This document shows, piece by piece, positions 1 through 11,581 of a stretch of DNA of 64,000 bases. The stretch is from contig NC_051105.1 of the NCBI RefSeq assembly GCF_901709675.1, positions 13,622,604-13,686,603 of the forward strand. The letters are read 5' to 3'. Source of the DNA: Syngnathus acus. Its lineage: Eukaryota; Chordata; Actinopteri; Syngnathiformes; Syngnathidae. The translations under genes were made by a program, and so were the position numbers. Below the pieces are notes generated by a model that was not told the DNA's origin, did no database searches, and saw only the letters and a list, made by a program, of their open reading frames with translations. Positions within the stretch are counted from its first letter, which is position 1. Every line of letters starts with the position of its first letter.

Positions 1-68
1 CCAGTGCCAGAGTAATGCGAGGGAACATTCCAACAAATACAAAACATCTGTTCCTCTATCATCTATCG

Positions 69-293
69 CAGGGGTCGGGAACCTTTTTGGCGGACAGAGC
101 CATTCATGCCCATTTTTTACAAATAATTTCCGGTGAGAGCCATACCATTTAAAAAAAACGATAGGCAAGATACAATTAAATGCATGTATTTTAATTAAGA
201 CCAACGATTTTCTGAGTGTAGTAATGTATTCTTTTTAATAACGTCACCAAAAGAGCCATATCTGGCTCGCGAGCCATAGGTTCCCAACGCCTG
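69..293. mobile_element. Non-autonomous hAT element (225 bp)
   Basis: The ends are inverted (CAGGGGTCGGGAACC at the left, GGTTCCCAACGCCTG at the right). The element is flanked by identical 8-bp duplications, ATCTATCG, at 61-68 and 294-301. An 8-bp duplication with CAG...CTG ends is diagnostic of the hAT superfamily. It has no coding capacity. Confidence 0.88.
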
Positions 294-301
294 ATCTATC
301 G

Positions 302-2199
302 TCATCGCCATCATCAACACACATGGAGTACAGCTGCAACACAAAAACGGAAACAGGAATTGTATTGGAACAGAATGGCTACTTGTGAACAGACCCGTCA
401 CCAGACCTCAGTTTTTAGGGGGGCACAAGAAATGCATGGGGGGCCCAATTATTATTACCCTATAAACAACTGCATGTGTGCATACATGCATGGCTCGAAT
501 GCAAACACATCACATGCTTCTAAGATGCTTTACGGTACGATCAGCGGTTACACATTAGATTCAAATGATGGATTTAATTGTTGAATTGGTTGGTCCAAGA
601 CTCATGATTTATAAGTCAAGGATTCTGATTCTGATTCAGGAAAATATATACTTTATATTTGAGAGGGGAAGCAAGGCATTAAGACATTAAAAGCAGAGCA
701 GAGGAGAAGGGATTGAAATAATGAACAAATATATAAAATATAATATATTTTGGGGGATTCAGTTTGAGGGGCACAACATTTATTTGAGGGGCCAGGCCCC
801 CTCTTGCCCCGGTGAAGTTTAAGGCCAGGAACATTGTTAATTTATGTAAACAGAGTAACAACACATCAAAGCCAAAGAAGGCTCAGAAGACTTTTGATAT
901 TTGAACACCTGCAAATAAGCAGGAGCTACATGCTACCAGTGGCTGGTGTCCAATACTGGAACAGAAATCTCTTGTATTATGTCTACAATACAGGCTGGTG
1001 CCTGTGATGCTGATGTGTGCAAATGTTGTCACAAAAACTCTTCAACACTGTTGTCAAACGCTGATACCGATAGCCTCCTAGTAATTACTATTAGCATTGC
1101 GAGCATTAAAGATGAAGAACTGGGACGAAATACGTATAACAAACCAAAGAGTTATCAATCAACACACCTTTTTCAGCTGTGCTGTAAGTTCTACAAGACA
1201 ATTTGTTTCAACAAACATAATTAGATTACCTTTTTAATAACTAACATGCACACAACTAACAACTTTTCTTTTTGGACCATGAAATAATTATGTACATTAT
1301 GGGAGAATCAACCAGTCACTCATGTGCCAAGTCACGTTTTTTATAATAGGAAGGTGCCAAGTCACGTTTTCAGCACATTGACGTCTAAAGAGACGTTTGT
1401 ATTTTCAGTCAGAAAACTCATTCATTTAAAAAGTAATGATGATGAGTACGTGAGCGTGCACATTGCAGGGAGTACGTGGAAGCATACAATGATCTATTAG
1501 CCTGACTTTTTCCTGTGTCTTCTCGGGGGTATTTTTAAGCAAGTGTAGAAAATAGGAACCAATTTTCCCTTCCCTAAGCAAAGCTAGGAGGTCAAGAATA
1601 AAGTGGCATTTAGTTTTTGTTATAATGGTTTGAAAAACCAAGAATAAAATTGGTGTTTTGGTTTTCTGTCGGATTTACGCAGAGTAATAGGGCAAAAAGT
1701 GTGACTTTTGGGATAGTCCGGCACGCATTATATACATTGATTCCTATGGGAATCGTTGCTTCTACTTGCAAACGTTTTTACTTACAAACCCAATCGCGGA
1801 ACCAATTCAGTTCGTAAGTGGAAGTACCACTGTAGTATTAAGGTTGGTTGTACAGTACACAGTAAACAAAGTGTTTCTACTGAAAAATGGAAAAAAGATC
1901 AAATTCAAAGAAACATCTGGAGAGGCAACTGGCTGTGTGAAGCAGAGGTACAACGGTACAACTAATGCAGGAAATCTCCGAATTTTGAAATGCTGCATTG
2001 AGTCAGCTTTATATTTTGAGTGTTTTTGTATTGCATTTTTGAATAGTGCACCTGGCATTATTAGTTTGATGATGTACTTGACCTTTTTTCTTTTGAATTT
2101 CATTTTGTGGATTTTAAATCTTCTCATCTTGGTTTATTCACCTGATTAGTCATGCATTACAATTTTGTTATGTCCTACAATAAAAAAATCTTTATTTAG
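302..2199. other. No gene recognised; probable decayed repeats
   Basis: No exon or RNA gene was found. A stretch near 1700-1834 ends in a sequence (TTCGTAAGTGGAAGTACCACTG) that resembles the end of a TA-inserting DNA transposon, but I found no partner end. A G-rich piece near 756-815 has the look of an old transposon end. The short open frames here carry no recognisable domain. Confidence 0.4.
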
Positions 2200-2427
2200 G
2201 AGACCTTTATCAGACATGAGATGATATCACGATATCACGACTCCATCTGTCAATTTCTGTCAATATCATGTTGGTCATGTCACACAATAAATTTGGCTGA
2301 GCAGAGGTGTGTGTGTAAGAGGAAGGGATGGGGTGATGTTCATGTGTGCCCATGTGTATGATGTGGCTCTTTACGGTAACACAGTAAAAAATGTGGCTCT
2401 TAGTCTCTGACAGGTTGGCCACCCCTG
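2200..2427. mobile_element. Right-end fragment of a hAT-like element
   Basis: The segment ends in AGGTTGGCCACCCCTG, which reads CAGGGGTGGCCAACCT on the other strand, a typical hAT end. The inner sequence repeats GTGGCTCTTA-type motifs. No left partner end was found, so the element is probably truncated. Confidence 0.5.
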
Positions 2428-2431
2428 TTTT

Positions 2432-2760
2432 AAGCTATCAAAATGCAATTGTGAAATTTCATCCCTCCGTTTTCTGTCCCGCTTGTCCCCACTGAGGTCG
2501 CGAGTGTGCTGGAGATTATCCCAGCAGTCATCGGGCAGCAGGTGGGGGACACCCTGAACTGGTTGCCAGCAAATCGCAGGGCATACAGAGACGAACAACC
2601 ATTCGCACTCGCACTCGCACTTAATTTAGAGTGCTCAATTGGCCTAGCGTGCATGTTTTCGGGATGTGGGAGGAAAACCCATGCAAGCACAGGGAGATGC
2701 AACATGCAAACTCCACACAGGGAGGGCCGGAGGTGGAATCGAAACCACAATTTCTGAACT
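2432..2760 (+). repeat. Common fish interspersed repeat (LINE/SINE-derived)
   Basis: The segment contains the phrases CCTGAACTGGTTGCCAGC, AATCGCAGGGCA, CATTCGCACTCGCAC, GGGATGTGGGAGGAAA and CAAACTCCACACAGGGAGG, which occur together in a very abundant teleost repeat. I recognise the family but cannot assign its class with certainty; an RTE-X/Expander-like LINE end is the best guess. Confidence 0.55.
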
Positions 2761-3107
2761 GTGAGGCGGACATGCTAAGTAACTAGTGTTTTGCCGAGGT
2801 GCCCCAATCGTGAAATGTATGTTTAAAAATATTTGTACCCTTCATTTTATATCACATATACCGTTACCATGAAGAAATGCAATTTACATCGTTTTACAGA
2901 TTGTGGGCCATTTTGGCCCAGTTCTACATTAAATATTTGAAACTGAATGTTGAATTTGTAGCTGAATGTTTACATTTTTTAAACTAAAAAGTGCACATTA
3001 AATATTTTGATGGTAGTAAAATTCAGAGTTAGTAATTCTGAATCAGATTGCAAAATATACTTCTAATTTAGTAGATGCACCTATTTTTTTGTGCACGACA
3101 TGCTTAC

Positions 3108-3277
3108 CTTGTCTGCTACAGGCTCTGACTAGATCTGAAGTCAGCCCACGCCGTTCTGCTTGAACACCCAGCATAACACAGCCATGCTCTGCCTCGGCTT
3201 TGATGGAAGTGACCTTACACGAAGTAAAATTAATCTGCTTGCAGGTTGGGACATCTTTCCAAAGATCAGAGTCAAAG
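3108..3277 (-). CDS. Class II cytokine receptor, exon 3 (second half of domain D1)
   Basis: Read on the minus strand, a pyrimidine-rich acceptor ending AATTCAG precedes the exon and the donor CAAG/GTAAGC follows it. The 170-bp exon encodes about 56 residues beginning FDSDLWKDVPTCK and including HGCVML, VQAERRGLTS and VRACSRQ. The four cysteines (two eight residues apart, then one in HGC and one in RAC) match the two disulfides of the D1 domain of class II cytokine receptors. There is one N-glycosylation sequon (NFT). The incoming phase matches the end of exon 2, which completes a serine codon. The outgoing phase is 1. There are no stops or frameshifts. No following exon was found between here and base 1. 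Confidence 0.85.
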
Positions 3278-3589
3278 CTGAATTAAAAAAAAAGAAACAA
3301 CGGGCAACTCAGACTGTGTTTTTCACAAACTTTAAAAACTATTTTGGAAAAATAATAAATACTGTTCCATTTAAATAAATACCAAAATTTCACCCCCATA
3401 CTCCATTCAATGTACTGGCTCATTTCATCTTGGATCAATTTCAAAATCCTGCTACGCAGCCATAAATGCATTTATGGACCTGCACGGACCTACCACCCAT
3501 GACTCATCATGTAACAGTCCATCACCGACAGACACACTCAGATCTACGGAGGTGGTACCCCATACCTGGACTTCAGAGCATATTTACCG

Positions 3590-4317
3590 TATTTACCTTA
3601 TGTTCCTTACGTTCCATCTCGTAACCTTCGTTCGCAAAACGCTAGTCTTTTACTGACACCGAGGGCCAAGAAAATGTCTGCAGGGTCTAGAGCATTTTCT
3701 ATTCGGGCTCCAGAGCTTTGGATTGCCCTACCAATGGATATTAGAACTGTTACCTCAGTAGAAACATTTAAGACACGTTTAAAGACACATTTCTATGATA
3801 TGGCCTTTAATTAACCTGTAGTGGTCGATTCGGCTGGAGTTTCTTTTCGCTCTCTCTCCCCATCCCCCCTCCCCCCACCCCTCCCCGGCTGGGGAGGTGG
3901 TTAGGTGACACCCAAGCTGACAGCGGCTATCTGGATTCTCGTGGACCAATTCAGGATGAAGGAACTGCAGCTTACCCTCCTTGAAGACACTGCCAGGACA
4001 ATCGAGGGCACCTCCGGCAGCTCTTCGCTTTGACTTGGACATCCACTTTTTCATTGATTTTTATATTACGTATTTTATGTGCCCTCTCTGCATCCATTGC
4101 AGCCTGGTGATCCTAAAAGGGGGATCCTTCCATCTGTGGTCCCTTCTCAAGGTTTCTCATTTTTCCCCTGGTAGGGTTTTTTTGAGTTTTTCCTTGCCCT
4201 TTTGGGAGCTTAAGATCAGGGGATACTTTGAGAATAATTGTCAATTGTTTGTCTATGTGAAGCCCTTTGAGACTGCTTGTGATTTACGGCTATACAAATA
4301 AACTTGACTTGACTTGA
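3590..4317 (+). mobile_element. Rex1-like LINE, 3' end
   Basis: The first ~220 bp encode the C-terminal tail of a non-LTR reverse transcriptase protein, with SRAFSIRAPELWIALP, IRTVTSVETFK and RLKTHFYDMAFN, ending at a TAA near 3811. This 'AFS..AP.LW..LP' block is typical of Rex1/CR1-group LINEs. A 3' UTR follows and ends in a CTTGACTTGACTTGA tail, characteristic of Rex1 elements. The copy is strongly 5'-truncated. Its 3' UTR contains a block (about 4080-4220) also present in L2 copy B at 20263-20410. Confidence 0.7.
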
Positions 4318-4839
4318 ATTTTCCACACCACAAGGCGCTTCAGGTTAAAAGGTGCCGACTCAATTTGGGGGCTTCTCTGTACTGATGTCTGATGTGTCAA
4401 ATCAAGCAGACTCTGCCCAAAAAATGGGTGTCAGTAAGTCCACCGCCACTCTGTTCCAAAATACCGTTAAAACGTGAATTTCTTTCAGGGGGAACTTGCA
4501 GTACTGACATTACTTTTTAATACAGTCCAATCACATAAGTGCCAATGATGGGCTCGCTTTACCGTCCCTTTAAATCAGCGATCCCCAACCTTTTTAGCAA
4601 CATGGACCGGATTATTGTCAGACAATATTTTCATAAATCGGCTTTTAAGGTGTGGCGGATAAATACAACAAATTAAAATGATACGACCGGCATAAAAACA
4701 ATGGTACTGTGGTGCCGAAGGAAAGGTTTAGGATTAGAGACGCAGGAGGTGCGTTGTTAAAGACTTCACTGAACATACACTCCTAAAACAAGGAATCGGA
4801 AGAACAATAATGATAGAGTTTTGCCCACTCGACCTTTTA

Positions 4840-5010
4840 AGCAAGAACCACACGTGAGACAGTTTGGCCGTTTTACGCTTGCAAGCAGAGAAAGCCATCA
4901 GCACCCTATGGGGTACAGAGGTGCTTGAAAGCAGTCTGACTTTCGCTTCTTGCAAGAGAATATTTATTGAGAGAAAGCAGGGTGGGGGTGAGAGTGAACA
5001 GATTTCGAGG
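4840..5010 (-). mobile_element. LTR fragment (family shared with 15904-16330)
   Basis: Read on the minus strand the segment contains the run CTCTCAATAAATATTCTC, CTTGCAAG repeats and GTGTGGTTCTTGC, in the same order as in the solo LTR at 15904-16330. The AATAAA polyadenylation signal is conserved. Both edges are degraded. Confidence 0.6.
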
Positions 5011-5454
5011 TTCACCTCTGCAAACTGGTTAATCAGTGCAGAGTGTCTTCGCGCTTTGTTTTACAAGGTTGTGGAAAAAGATACTAGTGGAGCATTTTAG
5101 ATAACTAATGAAGCAAGAATGTTTCCACATCATTTGGAAGATTTCAACAAATGAATGTGGAAAGTTTCAACGAGTCAAGGAAAGGTGGAATGTTTTAACA
5201 AAGTTAATGATTCCAGTCAACCCTCCAACATAATCATACGATCAAAATGATTTGTCAACTCGAACAAATAGCTGAAATACGTTAACACAAACACCATGTT
5301 CCTAACACACCCTTCAATCCTTAGTTTCAAGGGGGAATTTTGAATACGAACACCACTGTATAATATAATAATAAACGTGGATCTACTGTGTACTTTTATG
5401 CAACTTTACTAGCAGAGTCCTCACAAAATCACGCGAACAACACAACATGAGTAA

Positions 5455-7495
5455 TGTTATCAGCATATCTCAGCAGTTGCAGGACTGCTTCGACAGGACT
5501 AACTGGGACATCTTCGAACACCGGGACTTGAACGTGTTCACAGACAGTGTTCTGTGTTATATCAAGCACTGCACAGACACTGTCACAGTGGACAAACCTA
5601 TACGGATATAACCCAACCAGAAGCCCTGGATGACCCGGGAGGTCCTTCGGCTGCTGGAGGAGAGGGACACCGCCCTGTCACAGCCAGAGCCAACTTGAGG
5701 AGAGGCATCAGAGAGGCCCAGCTTGCCTACAAGAAGAGGATTGAGGATCACCTGGACAGCAACAACAGCAAGCAGGTGTGGCAGGGAGTCCAACATCTCA
5801 CCAACTACAGAACCACCATCGGAGCTGCTGAAGGGGACGCCTCACTGGCAGAGGTCCTCAATATCTTCTTTGCCCGGTTCGAGTCCGAGCCACCTGAAGC
5901 GGCCACATCACATCCCACAGTCCGCAGCAGCTTCACCCTCACAGTGAAGGAGCACGAGGTGAGGCGCACGCTGCGGACCATCAACTCGAGGAAGGCTGCG
6001 GGTCCTGACGGCGTCACTGGGCGTGTCCTGAAGGACTGCGCAGATCAGCTGGCTGGAGTCTTCACAAAGATTTTCAACCAGTTCCACCGCCCCATCCTGT
6101 TTAAAATCCTCCACTATAGTCCCCCTGCCCAAGAAACGCCACATCACCAGCCTTAATGACTACCGGCCAGTCGCACTCACCCCGGTGGTGATGAAGTGCT
6201 TTGAAAAGCTGGTACGGGGTCACATCACAGCACTCCTGTTCAGAGGTTTTGACCCCCACCAGTTTGCCTACAGGGCGAATAGATCCACAGAGGACGCAGT
6301 AGCTACAGCCCTCCACGCTGCACTGTCCCACCTGGAGCAGCCGGGGAGCTACTATGTGCGGATGCTCTTCGTGGATTTTAGCTCTGCTTTTAACACCATC
6401 CTCCCCCACAGACTGGTGGACATACTGGGGGGCCTGGGACTTCCACATAATACTTGCAGGTGGATTAAGAGCTTCCTGACGGGTCGCAGCCAGAGGGTGA
6501 GAGTGGGCCGTCATACATCCACACCTCTCAGTCTTGGTACCGGCTCCCCACAGGGCTGCGTACTGAGCCCACTGCTTTACACGCTCTACACACATACATG
6601 CACCCCCGCCCACCGCAGCAACACCATCGTGAAATTTGCGGATGACACAACCGTGGTGGGGCTCATCTCAAAGGGGGATGAGTCTGCCTACAGGGACGAA
6701 GTGGTGCAGCTATCGGAGTGGTGCGGAGAGAACAATCTGCTCCTAAACACGGCTAAAACCCAAGAACTGGTCATTGATTTTAGGAGGAAAAATAAAACGG
6801 ACATTCCACTAGTTATCATCAACGGGGTCTGTGTGGAGAGGGTGTCCTCCTTCCGCTACCTGGGAGTCCACATCGAGGAGGACTTCACCTGGGGCGTGAA
6901 CACCTCTGAGATGCTTAAAAAGGCCCAGCAGAGACTCTACTTCCTAAGGGTGCTGAGGAGGCACAGCATTACACAAAGACTGCTGGTGTCCTTCTATCGC
7001 TGCTCCATAGAAAGCACTTTAACGTACTGTATATGTGTTTGGTACTCCAGCTGCACTGCTGCTCAGAGGAAAAAGCTCCAAGGGGTCATCAACACAGCAC
7101 AGAAGATCATTGGCTGCCCTCTCCCCACACTGGAAGACTTACACAGAACCCGCTGTCTCAAAAAAACACAGAACATTCTGAAGGACACTTCCCACCCTGG
7201 CCACTCCCTTTTCGAACTGTTGCCATCAGGCAGACGCTACAGATCAATTAGGTCAAGGACTAGCAGATTCGCCAACAGTTTTTACCCTACAGCGGTAGTC
7301 ACATTGAATGCCGCTAAAAGGAAATGATTATGTCTGTGTATGTTCTTCTGTGGGTTTTTAGCTTGTATTTTTTTTATCTTTTTATTCTATTTATTCTATT
7401 TTTTTTTTTTATTTCATGCACTGATCGGTTGGCACTTTTTAAATTTCGTTGTACATGTGTGACAATGACAATAAAGATCTATTCTATTCTGTTAT
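5455..7495 (+). pseudogene. L2 LINE copy A, 5'-truncated, frameshifted reverse transcriptase
   Basis: L2-clade non-LTR retrotransposon protein, 5'-truncated just after the endonuclease. Recognisable parts are the linker (QQLQDCFDRTNWDIFEH), then reverse transcriptase motifs [11 protein letters not shown] (motif A, near 6370), [13 protein letters not shown] and [11 protein letters not shown] (catalytic YADD-like box, near 6640), and a C-terminal [17 protein letters not shown] block. At least two frame breaks (near 5600 and near 6110, the latter with a small deletion) separate the frames 5554-6156 and 6185-7327, so it is dead. The 3' end is TGACAATAAAGATC followed by TATTC repeats, the usual L2 tail. 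It sits inside the hAT element 4576-7647. Confidence 0.88.
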
Positions 7496-7778
7496 GTTCA
7501 GAGAGAATCCGGTCCATTTTTCAAAACAAAAGATTGTTCAGACTCAGATAAATAAAACGGAAATAATGCAGGTGATTTAATCTTTCTTGTGTGGCCTGGT
7601 ACCAAATTATTCATGGACCGTACCGGTCCAGGGGTTGGGGACCACTGCTTTAAATGACAGTTGGGACTTTTTAAACCAAGTACAATCCACTGTACAAAGT
7701 CAAGCGATCCAACCATTTTGAAAGAAAAGTAGCCTATGCATACATGAAGCATAACACTTATACACTTATAGTTTAGAC

Positions 7779-8131
7779 CAGTGATTCTTAACCTGGGTTC
7801 AATCGAACCTTAGGGATTCGGTGAGTCGGTCTCAGGGGTTCAGTAGAGCCTCCACTGCGGATGTCCGAGCACACCTGATTTATTGTGTAAATTCGTGATG
7901 ACGCATATCTCGCAAAGGAAAGAGCAGAAGTGACACTGATTTGCAGGTATGTAATTTGTTGTAAGTTCATGCATTATGTTGGTTTTGTTCTTTGAACAAG
8001 GTGATGTTCATGCACGGCTCATTTTGTGCACCAGTAAAAAACATCTATGTCGTGAATTTGAAAACAAATATTTTAACTGAAAAGGGGTTCGGTGAATGCG
8101 CATATGAAACTGGTAAGGTTAAGAACCACTG
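7779..8131. mobile_element. Non-autonomous hAT element, copy 1 (353 bp)
   Basis: Inverted ends CAGTGATTCTTAACC and GGTTAAGAACCACTG are flanked by exact 8-bp duplications GTTTAGAC at 7771-7778 and 8132-8139. A second copy of the family lies at 43035-43416. The distal duplication ends 12 bp from the donor GT (8153-8154) of receptor exon 2. Confidence 0.9.
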
Positions 8132-8154
8132 GTTTAGACACTCATACCACATAC

Positions 8155-8269
8155 CTGCTGTACCTCACAGTGTAAGTGACAGTGCTCTCTTCTGAGGCAG
8201 AAGTCCACGTCACCTGCCAGTTATCAAACAGGACATCCTGTGGCAGAGCTGGCAGAGTTTCACTGAATA
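8155..8269 (-). CDS. Class II cytokine receptor, exon 2 (first half of domain D1)
   Basis: On the minus strand the acceptor CTTCCACAG precedes the exon and a donor GTATGTGG follows. The 115-bp exon encodes ETLPALPQDVLF, DNWQVTWTSAS and ESTVTYTVRYS: the start of a fibronectin-III domain with the conserved tryptophans of the B and C strands and the YTVRY strand seen in class II cytokine receptors. The incoming phase matches exon 1 and the outgoing phase (2) matches exon 3. No stop occurs. The cytokine-binding surface of these receptors is built partly from this domain. The intron before it carries most of the repeats in this window. Confidence 0.85.
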
Positions 8270-8459
8270 CTGTGGAAGACGAAAAATGAAATGTGAGATT
8301 TACTAAAATAAACCACCAGATTCAATCCAAAAGGCTCATTTTCAGACTGGAGACCTCAAGTCATTGGGAGGACAGTAGAGCAGTGGATTATGACCAGATT
8401 GGACCAGCATGTTGTGTTCGAACATTTTCTGATATTGCTTTTTAATGCTGCTGTCAGAC

Positions 8460-8811
8460 TACACAAATGTAGCCCGATAATGAGCCGACTGACGTGTCTT
8501 GACGTGTCGTAGCTCGTGTGGATGGCTAACGACCACTACGACAAAAGTCTGGCATGTCAGAATTTTTATTATGAGTTGACATACTATACAACTATATACT
8601 ATACAACCCATATTGAAATGTCTTGACGTGTCATAGCTCGTGTAGTTTTATTATTAGCCGACAGACGTGTCGCCGATATTGAGTTGTCTTGACGTGTCGT
8701 AGCTCGTGTGGATGGCTGGTGTCTGGGATGGCTAACGACCACTACGACAAAAGCCTGGCATGTCAGAATTTTTATTATGAGTTGACATACTATACAACTA
8801 TATACTATACA
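8460..8811. repeat. Direct repeats, ~200-bp unit ('TTGACGTGTCGTAGCTCG')
   Basis: Two imperfect copies of a unit containing TTGACGTGTCGTAGCTCGTG, GGATGGCTAACGACCACTACG and CTGGCATGTCAGAATTT lie head to tail, starting near 8500 and 8690. A further copy continues at 11955-12110, on the far side of a large insertion. No coding content was seen. Confidence 0.75.
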
Positions 8812-8817
8812 CAGGGA

Positions 8818-9095
8818 CCATCATCATCATCATCGGTTTAAAGTCCGCTTTCCAGGCGCCGCTGGGTTGGACTGGGTTCTCGATATGGCCTTCTTCCACC
8901 GGGAAAGGTCCATTGCCATCTCGTGGTTGATGCCGAGTGCCTTCATGTCGGCTGCCACGGTCATCTGCCAGGTCTTTTTAGGTCGGCCACTGGGTCTTGT
9001 TCCCTCTACGTTATACAACATAACTTTCTTCACCCAGTCGTTCTCGTCCTTCCTCACTACATGTCCGTACCATCGCAGTCTGCCTCTCCTCACCA
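8818..9095 (-). pseudogene. RTE-like LINE, C-terminal reverse transcriptase fragment
   Basis: The minus strand encodes RLRWYGHVVRKDENDWVKK, EGTRPSGRPKKTW and a terminal NPAAPGKR block: the conserved tail of RTE/craniate LINE proteins downstream of the polymerase. The element ends in a GATGATGATGATG tail (plus-strand 8819-8833), as RTE-type LINEs do. It is flanked by CACAGGGA on both sides, a target duplication inside the hAT end. Severely 5'-truncated. Confidence 0.75.
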
Positions 9096-9300
9096 CAGGG
9101 ATGAGAATGGCAAATGTGAAAAAACACTGAAAAGTAGCCAGGGGTCTGGGGGACTGACCGGGGGTCTGGGGGGTCCGATGATATATATATATATCATTGA
9201 AGATTTATTCTTTAACGATATCATGACAATAGCGTAACATTAGCTTACATGTAACATCATGTTACTTTCTAAACCCACATGCTCGTAAAAGTAAAAGAGT

Positions 9301-9560
9301 ACCTTTGTGGTTTTTTGTTTTGAAGTGCTCCTTAATGTTCCTAGTGCCGCGACCTCCATAGCTGATCATATCTTGACAGAAAATACACAAAACCTTCCCC
9401 GGGATATCTACTTTACGGATATGTTCCATCAGGCACGTGGTTAGGGACTGTGTTCCGAGTTGTAGAATGACGCTGCTCTCGAGTCATGCCCATCTGAAGC
9501 AGTTCTTGATCCCGTTCGGCTTGTCTATTTCCCTGGCACGATCCTCATGCTGGCGAAAAC
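9301..9560 (-). pseudogene. Decayed transposase exon with zinc finger
   Basis: On the minus strand, one frame reads KVLCIFCQDM, then GTRNIKEHF and KTKNHKG: a Cys-x2-Cys ... His ... His finger like the BED/U1-type fingers at the N-terminus of hAT-group transposases. It is followed by a possible donor (AAAG/GTACT). Upstream, DRAREIDKPNGIKNCFRW matches a frame at 51950-52073 that begins MAKVL, with a stop between. This is therefore the relic of the parent transposon's first coding exons. The catalytic part is missing. Confidence 0.6.
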
Positions 9561-9582
9561 TTTTGCTGAGTAGGCCCTAGAT

Positions 9583-11427
9583 CAGGGGTGGGCAAACATT
9601 TTGATTTGCGGCCGAATTGGGTTCTAAAGTTTGACCGGGGGGCCGAACCAGGAGCAGATGGATGTAGTGTTTGGGTGAAGTAGTAGAAATAACATGTAAC
9701 GGTTATTGCATAAAAGGTTTCTACTTTTAGTAGGTAGTAAAGCATTGATATTCAAAAAAAGCTTTTTGAAAACCAATGCATTTATATTAACAGCATTAAA
9801 AAAATATTTCACCAAAAAACTGCTATCAGTGATTCTCATTAAATACGACACTGGTATTATGAATAATAGTTTCCATCACTTCAGCGCCTGCAGGTCAGAT
9901 TTATGAAATATGATCATCTAATGAGGTGAAATCACATCAAACGGCAAACATTCTGACCAAATACATCATCTTGAAGAATCAGTGAAAGAATACATCTAAA
10001 TAAAGTAATAGAAATCAATAGTATTGTTGGTCTCCCTTTTTTGCTAGTGCATCATGGTCTGGAGTAAAATTTGTCGTGGTAAAACTTAGGATAGAGCCGA
10101 GGTGTCGGTCCGTTAAGCTAGATCTGTGACGGGCTTTGTTGACGTTCATCTGGCTGAACGTCTGCTCACACACGTAGGTCGAGCCAAATTGTCCACTCTT
10201 TTTTAACATTCGTCACTGTGTCCACCTTTCTTTTCCTTGGGCCACTCATTTTAATGGAAGGATTCCAGGGGAAGGTTTGTGGGTAGCATTAGTGTAAAAC
10301 TGTGTGTGAAAGCTCAGCGCGCGAATTACGAGAATGCTGACGTCACAGCCCACACTCGAAATTCGGCACTGATGGAAATAGAGCGCGGAGTGCGCCGGCT
10401 CTGTACTACTTAGTACATACACGCACTTGTGAGTGTGCACCGAGCTTTCTGACACGGCTTCCAGGAGTAAATGCGTGGGCGGGCGCTACTGGGGAAACAT
10501 AGTACCGTAATTTTCGGACTATAAGTCGCTCCGGAGTATAAGTCGCACCAGCCATAAAATGCCCAAAAATGTGAAAAAAAACATATATAAGTCGCTCCGG
10601 AGTATAAATCGCATTTTGGGGGGCAATTTATTCGACAAAATCCAACACAAAGAACAGACATGAACGAGCAACAACAGGCTAAACGATACGGTATGCTAAC
10701 GTGACAAACACAAACGAGGAGCTGAGAACGGGCCTGACGTAACATTCAGTTATTTAAAAAAAACTATTACATAAATAACACGTTTATAAAACCATCTGTG
10801 TCACTCCAATTCATTAAATCCATCGATCGTCCTTTGTCAACAATGCCGTGTGCCGCGCCGCAGTTCAAATTATTCCACAGGCCCATACAACGATATATAA
10901 ACTATATTTTAAATAACTATCACATAAACAACAATATTATCAAACCATTTGTGTCACTCCAAATCATTAAATCCATCGATCAAATTTCTCGTCCTTTATG
11001 TCATCCTGGTGACAGAGGACATGTCCAGAGGATATGGCGCTTTAAAGTGTTAATTACTTTATTTGATTTTTTCTCACTATTTTTCATGTTTTGAATATGT
11101 TCAAGATAAAGATATCAAAGCATGTGAAGTGATCAACTATACTAAAAATAACATGTGAAGGGGTCAACTATACTTGTAAGTAAGTGATGTGTTAATGATC
11201 AAGTAAAGATTTGTGAAAAAAAACATATATAAGTCGCTCCTGAGTATAAGTCGCCCCCCCCCACCCAAACTATGAAAAAACCGCGACTTATAGTCCGGAA
11301 ATTACGGTAATTGCAGGGACAATGACCCAAAAAAAAAGTTTAATACAATTTATTCAGGTTTGGCGGGCCGGATTAAACGGCCCCGTGGGCCGCATGTGGC
11401 CCGCGGGCCGTAGTTTGCCAATATCTG
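9583..11427. mobile_element. Non-autonomous hAT element (CAGGGGTGGGCAAAC ends)
   Basis: Inverted ends (left CAGGGGTGGGCAAAC, right AGTTTGCCAATATCTG) are flanked by exact 8-bp duplications CCCTAGAT at 9575-9582 and 11428-11435. A truncated copy of the same family is at 48847-49356. Sequence near the ends is rich in GGCCGAATTGGG / GGGCCGCATG. A Tc/mariner-type element is nested inside at 10505-11307. Confidence 0.87.
10505..11307. mobile_element. TA-inserting DNA transposon (CCGTAATTTTCGGACTATAAG ends)
   Basis: Inverted ends CCGTAATTTTCGGACTATAAG and CTTATAGTCCGGAAATTACGG are flanked by TA on both sides, the Tc1/mariner/Tigger pattern. Inside, the block TGTGTCACTCCAATTCATTAAATCC occurs twice (near 10797 and 10950), probably a repeated 3' portion of the parent element. 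It has no intact protein. Confidence 0.8.
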
Positions 11428-11581
11428 CCCTAGATCTATCTGACTAAATAACTCGTCTACAAGTGATAAAAACCTAATCGCAAATTCACATTGTGGTGGT
11501 GTAAAAACACTAGTTCTCCGCGGAAGTTAACAAGTGGAAATGATGTTACAAAAGTAGTGCCAAAATGCTGCCGAAAATAAG

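Larger units (their letters stand above)
4576..7647. mobile_element. hAT element with nested insertions
   Basis: Left end CAGCGATCCCCAACC and right end GGTTGGGGACCACTG are inverted repeats, flanked by identical 8-bp duplications CTTTAAAT at 4568-4575 and 7648-7655. The interior is not transposase. It holds an LTR fragment (4840-5010) and L2 copy A (5455-7495), both of which landed inside it. The ends resemble the transposon end at 37600-37631, so this is probably a non-autonomous relative of the Charlie-type hAT at 35-37.6 kb. Confidence 0.85.

Noticed and set aside
1-3107. Exon 4 of the cytokine receptor
   Set aside because: No plausible acceptor with second-domain residues was found; the region is repeats and unassigned sequence.
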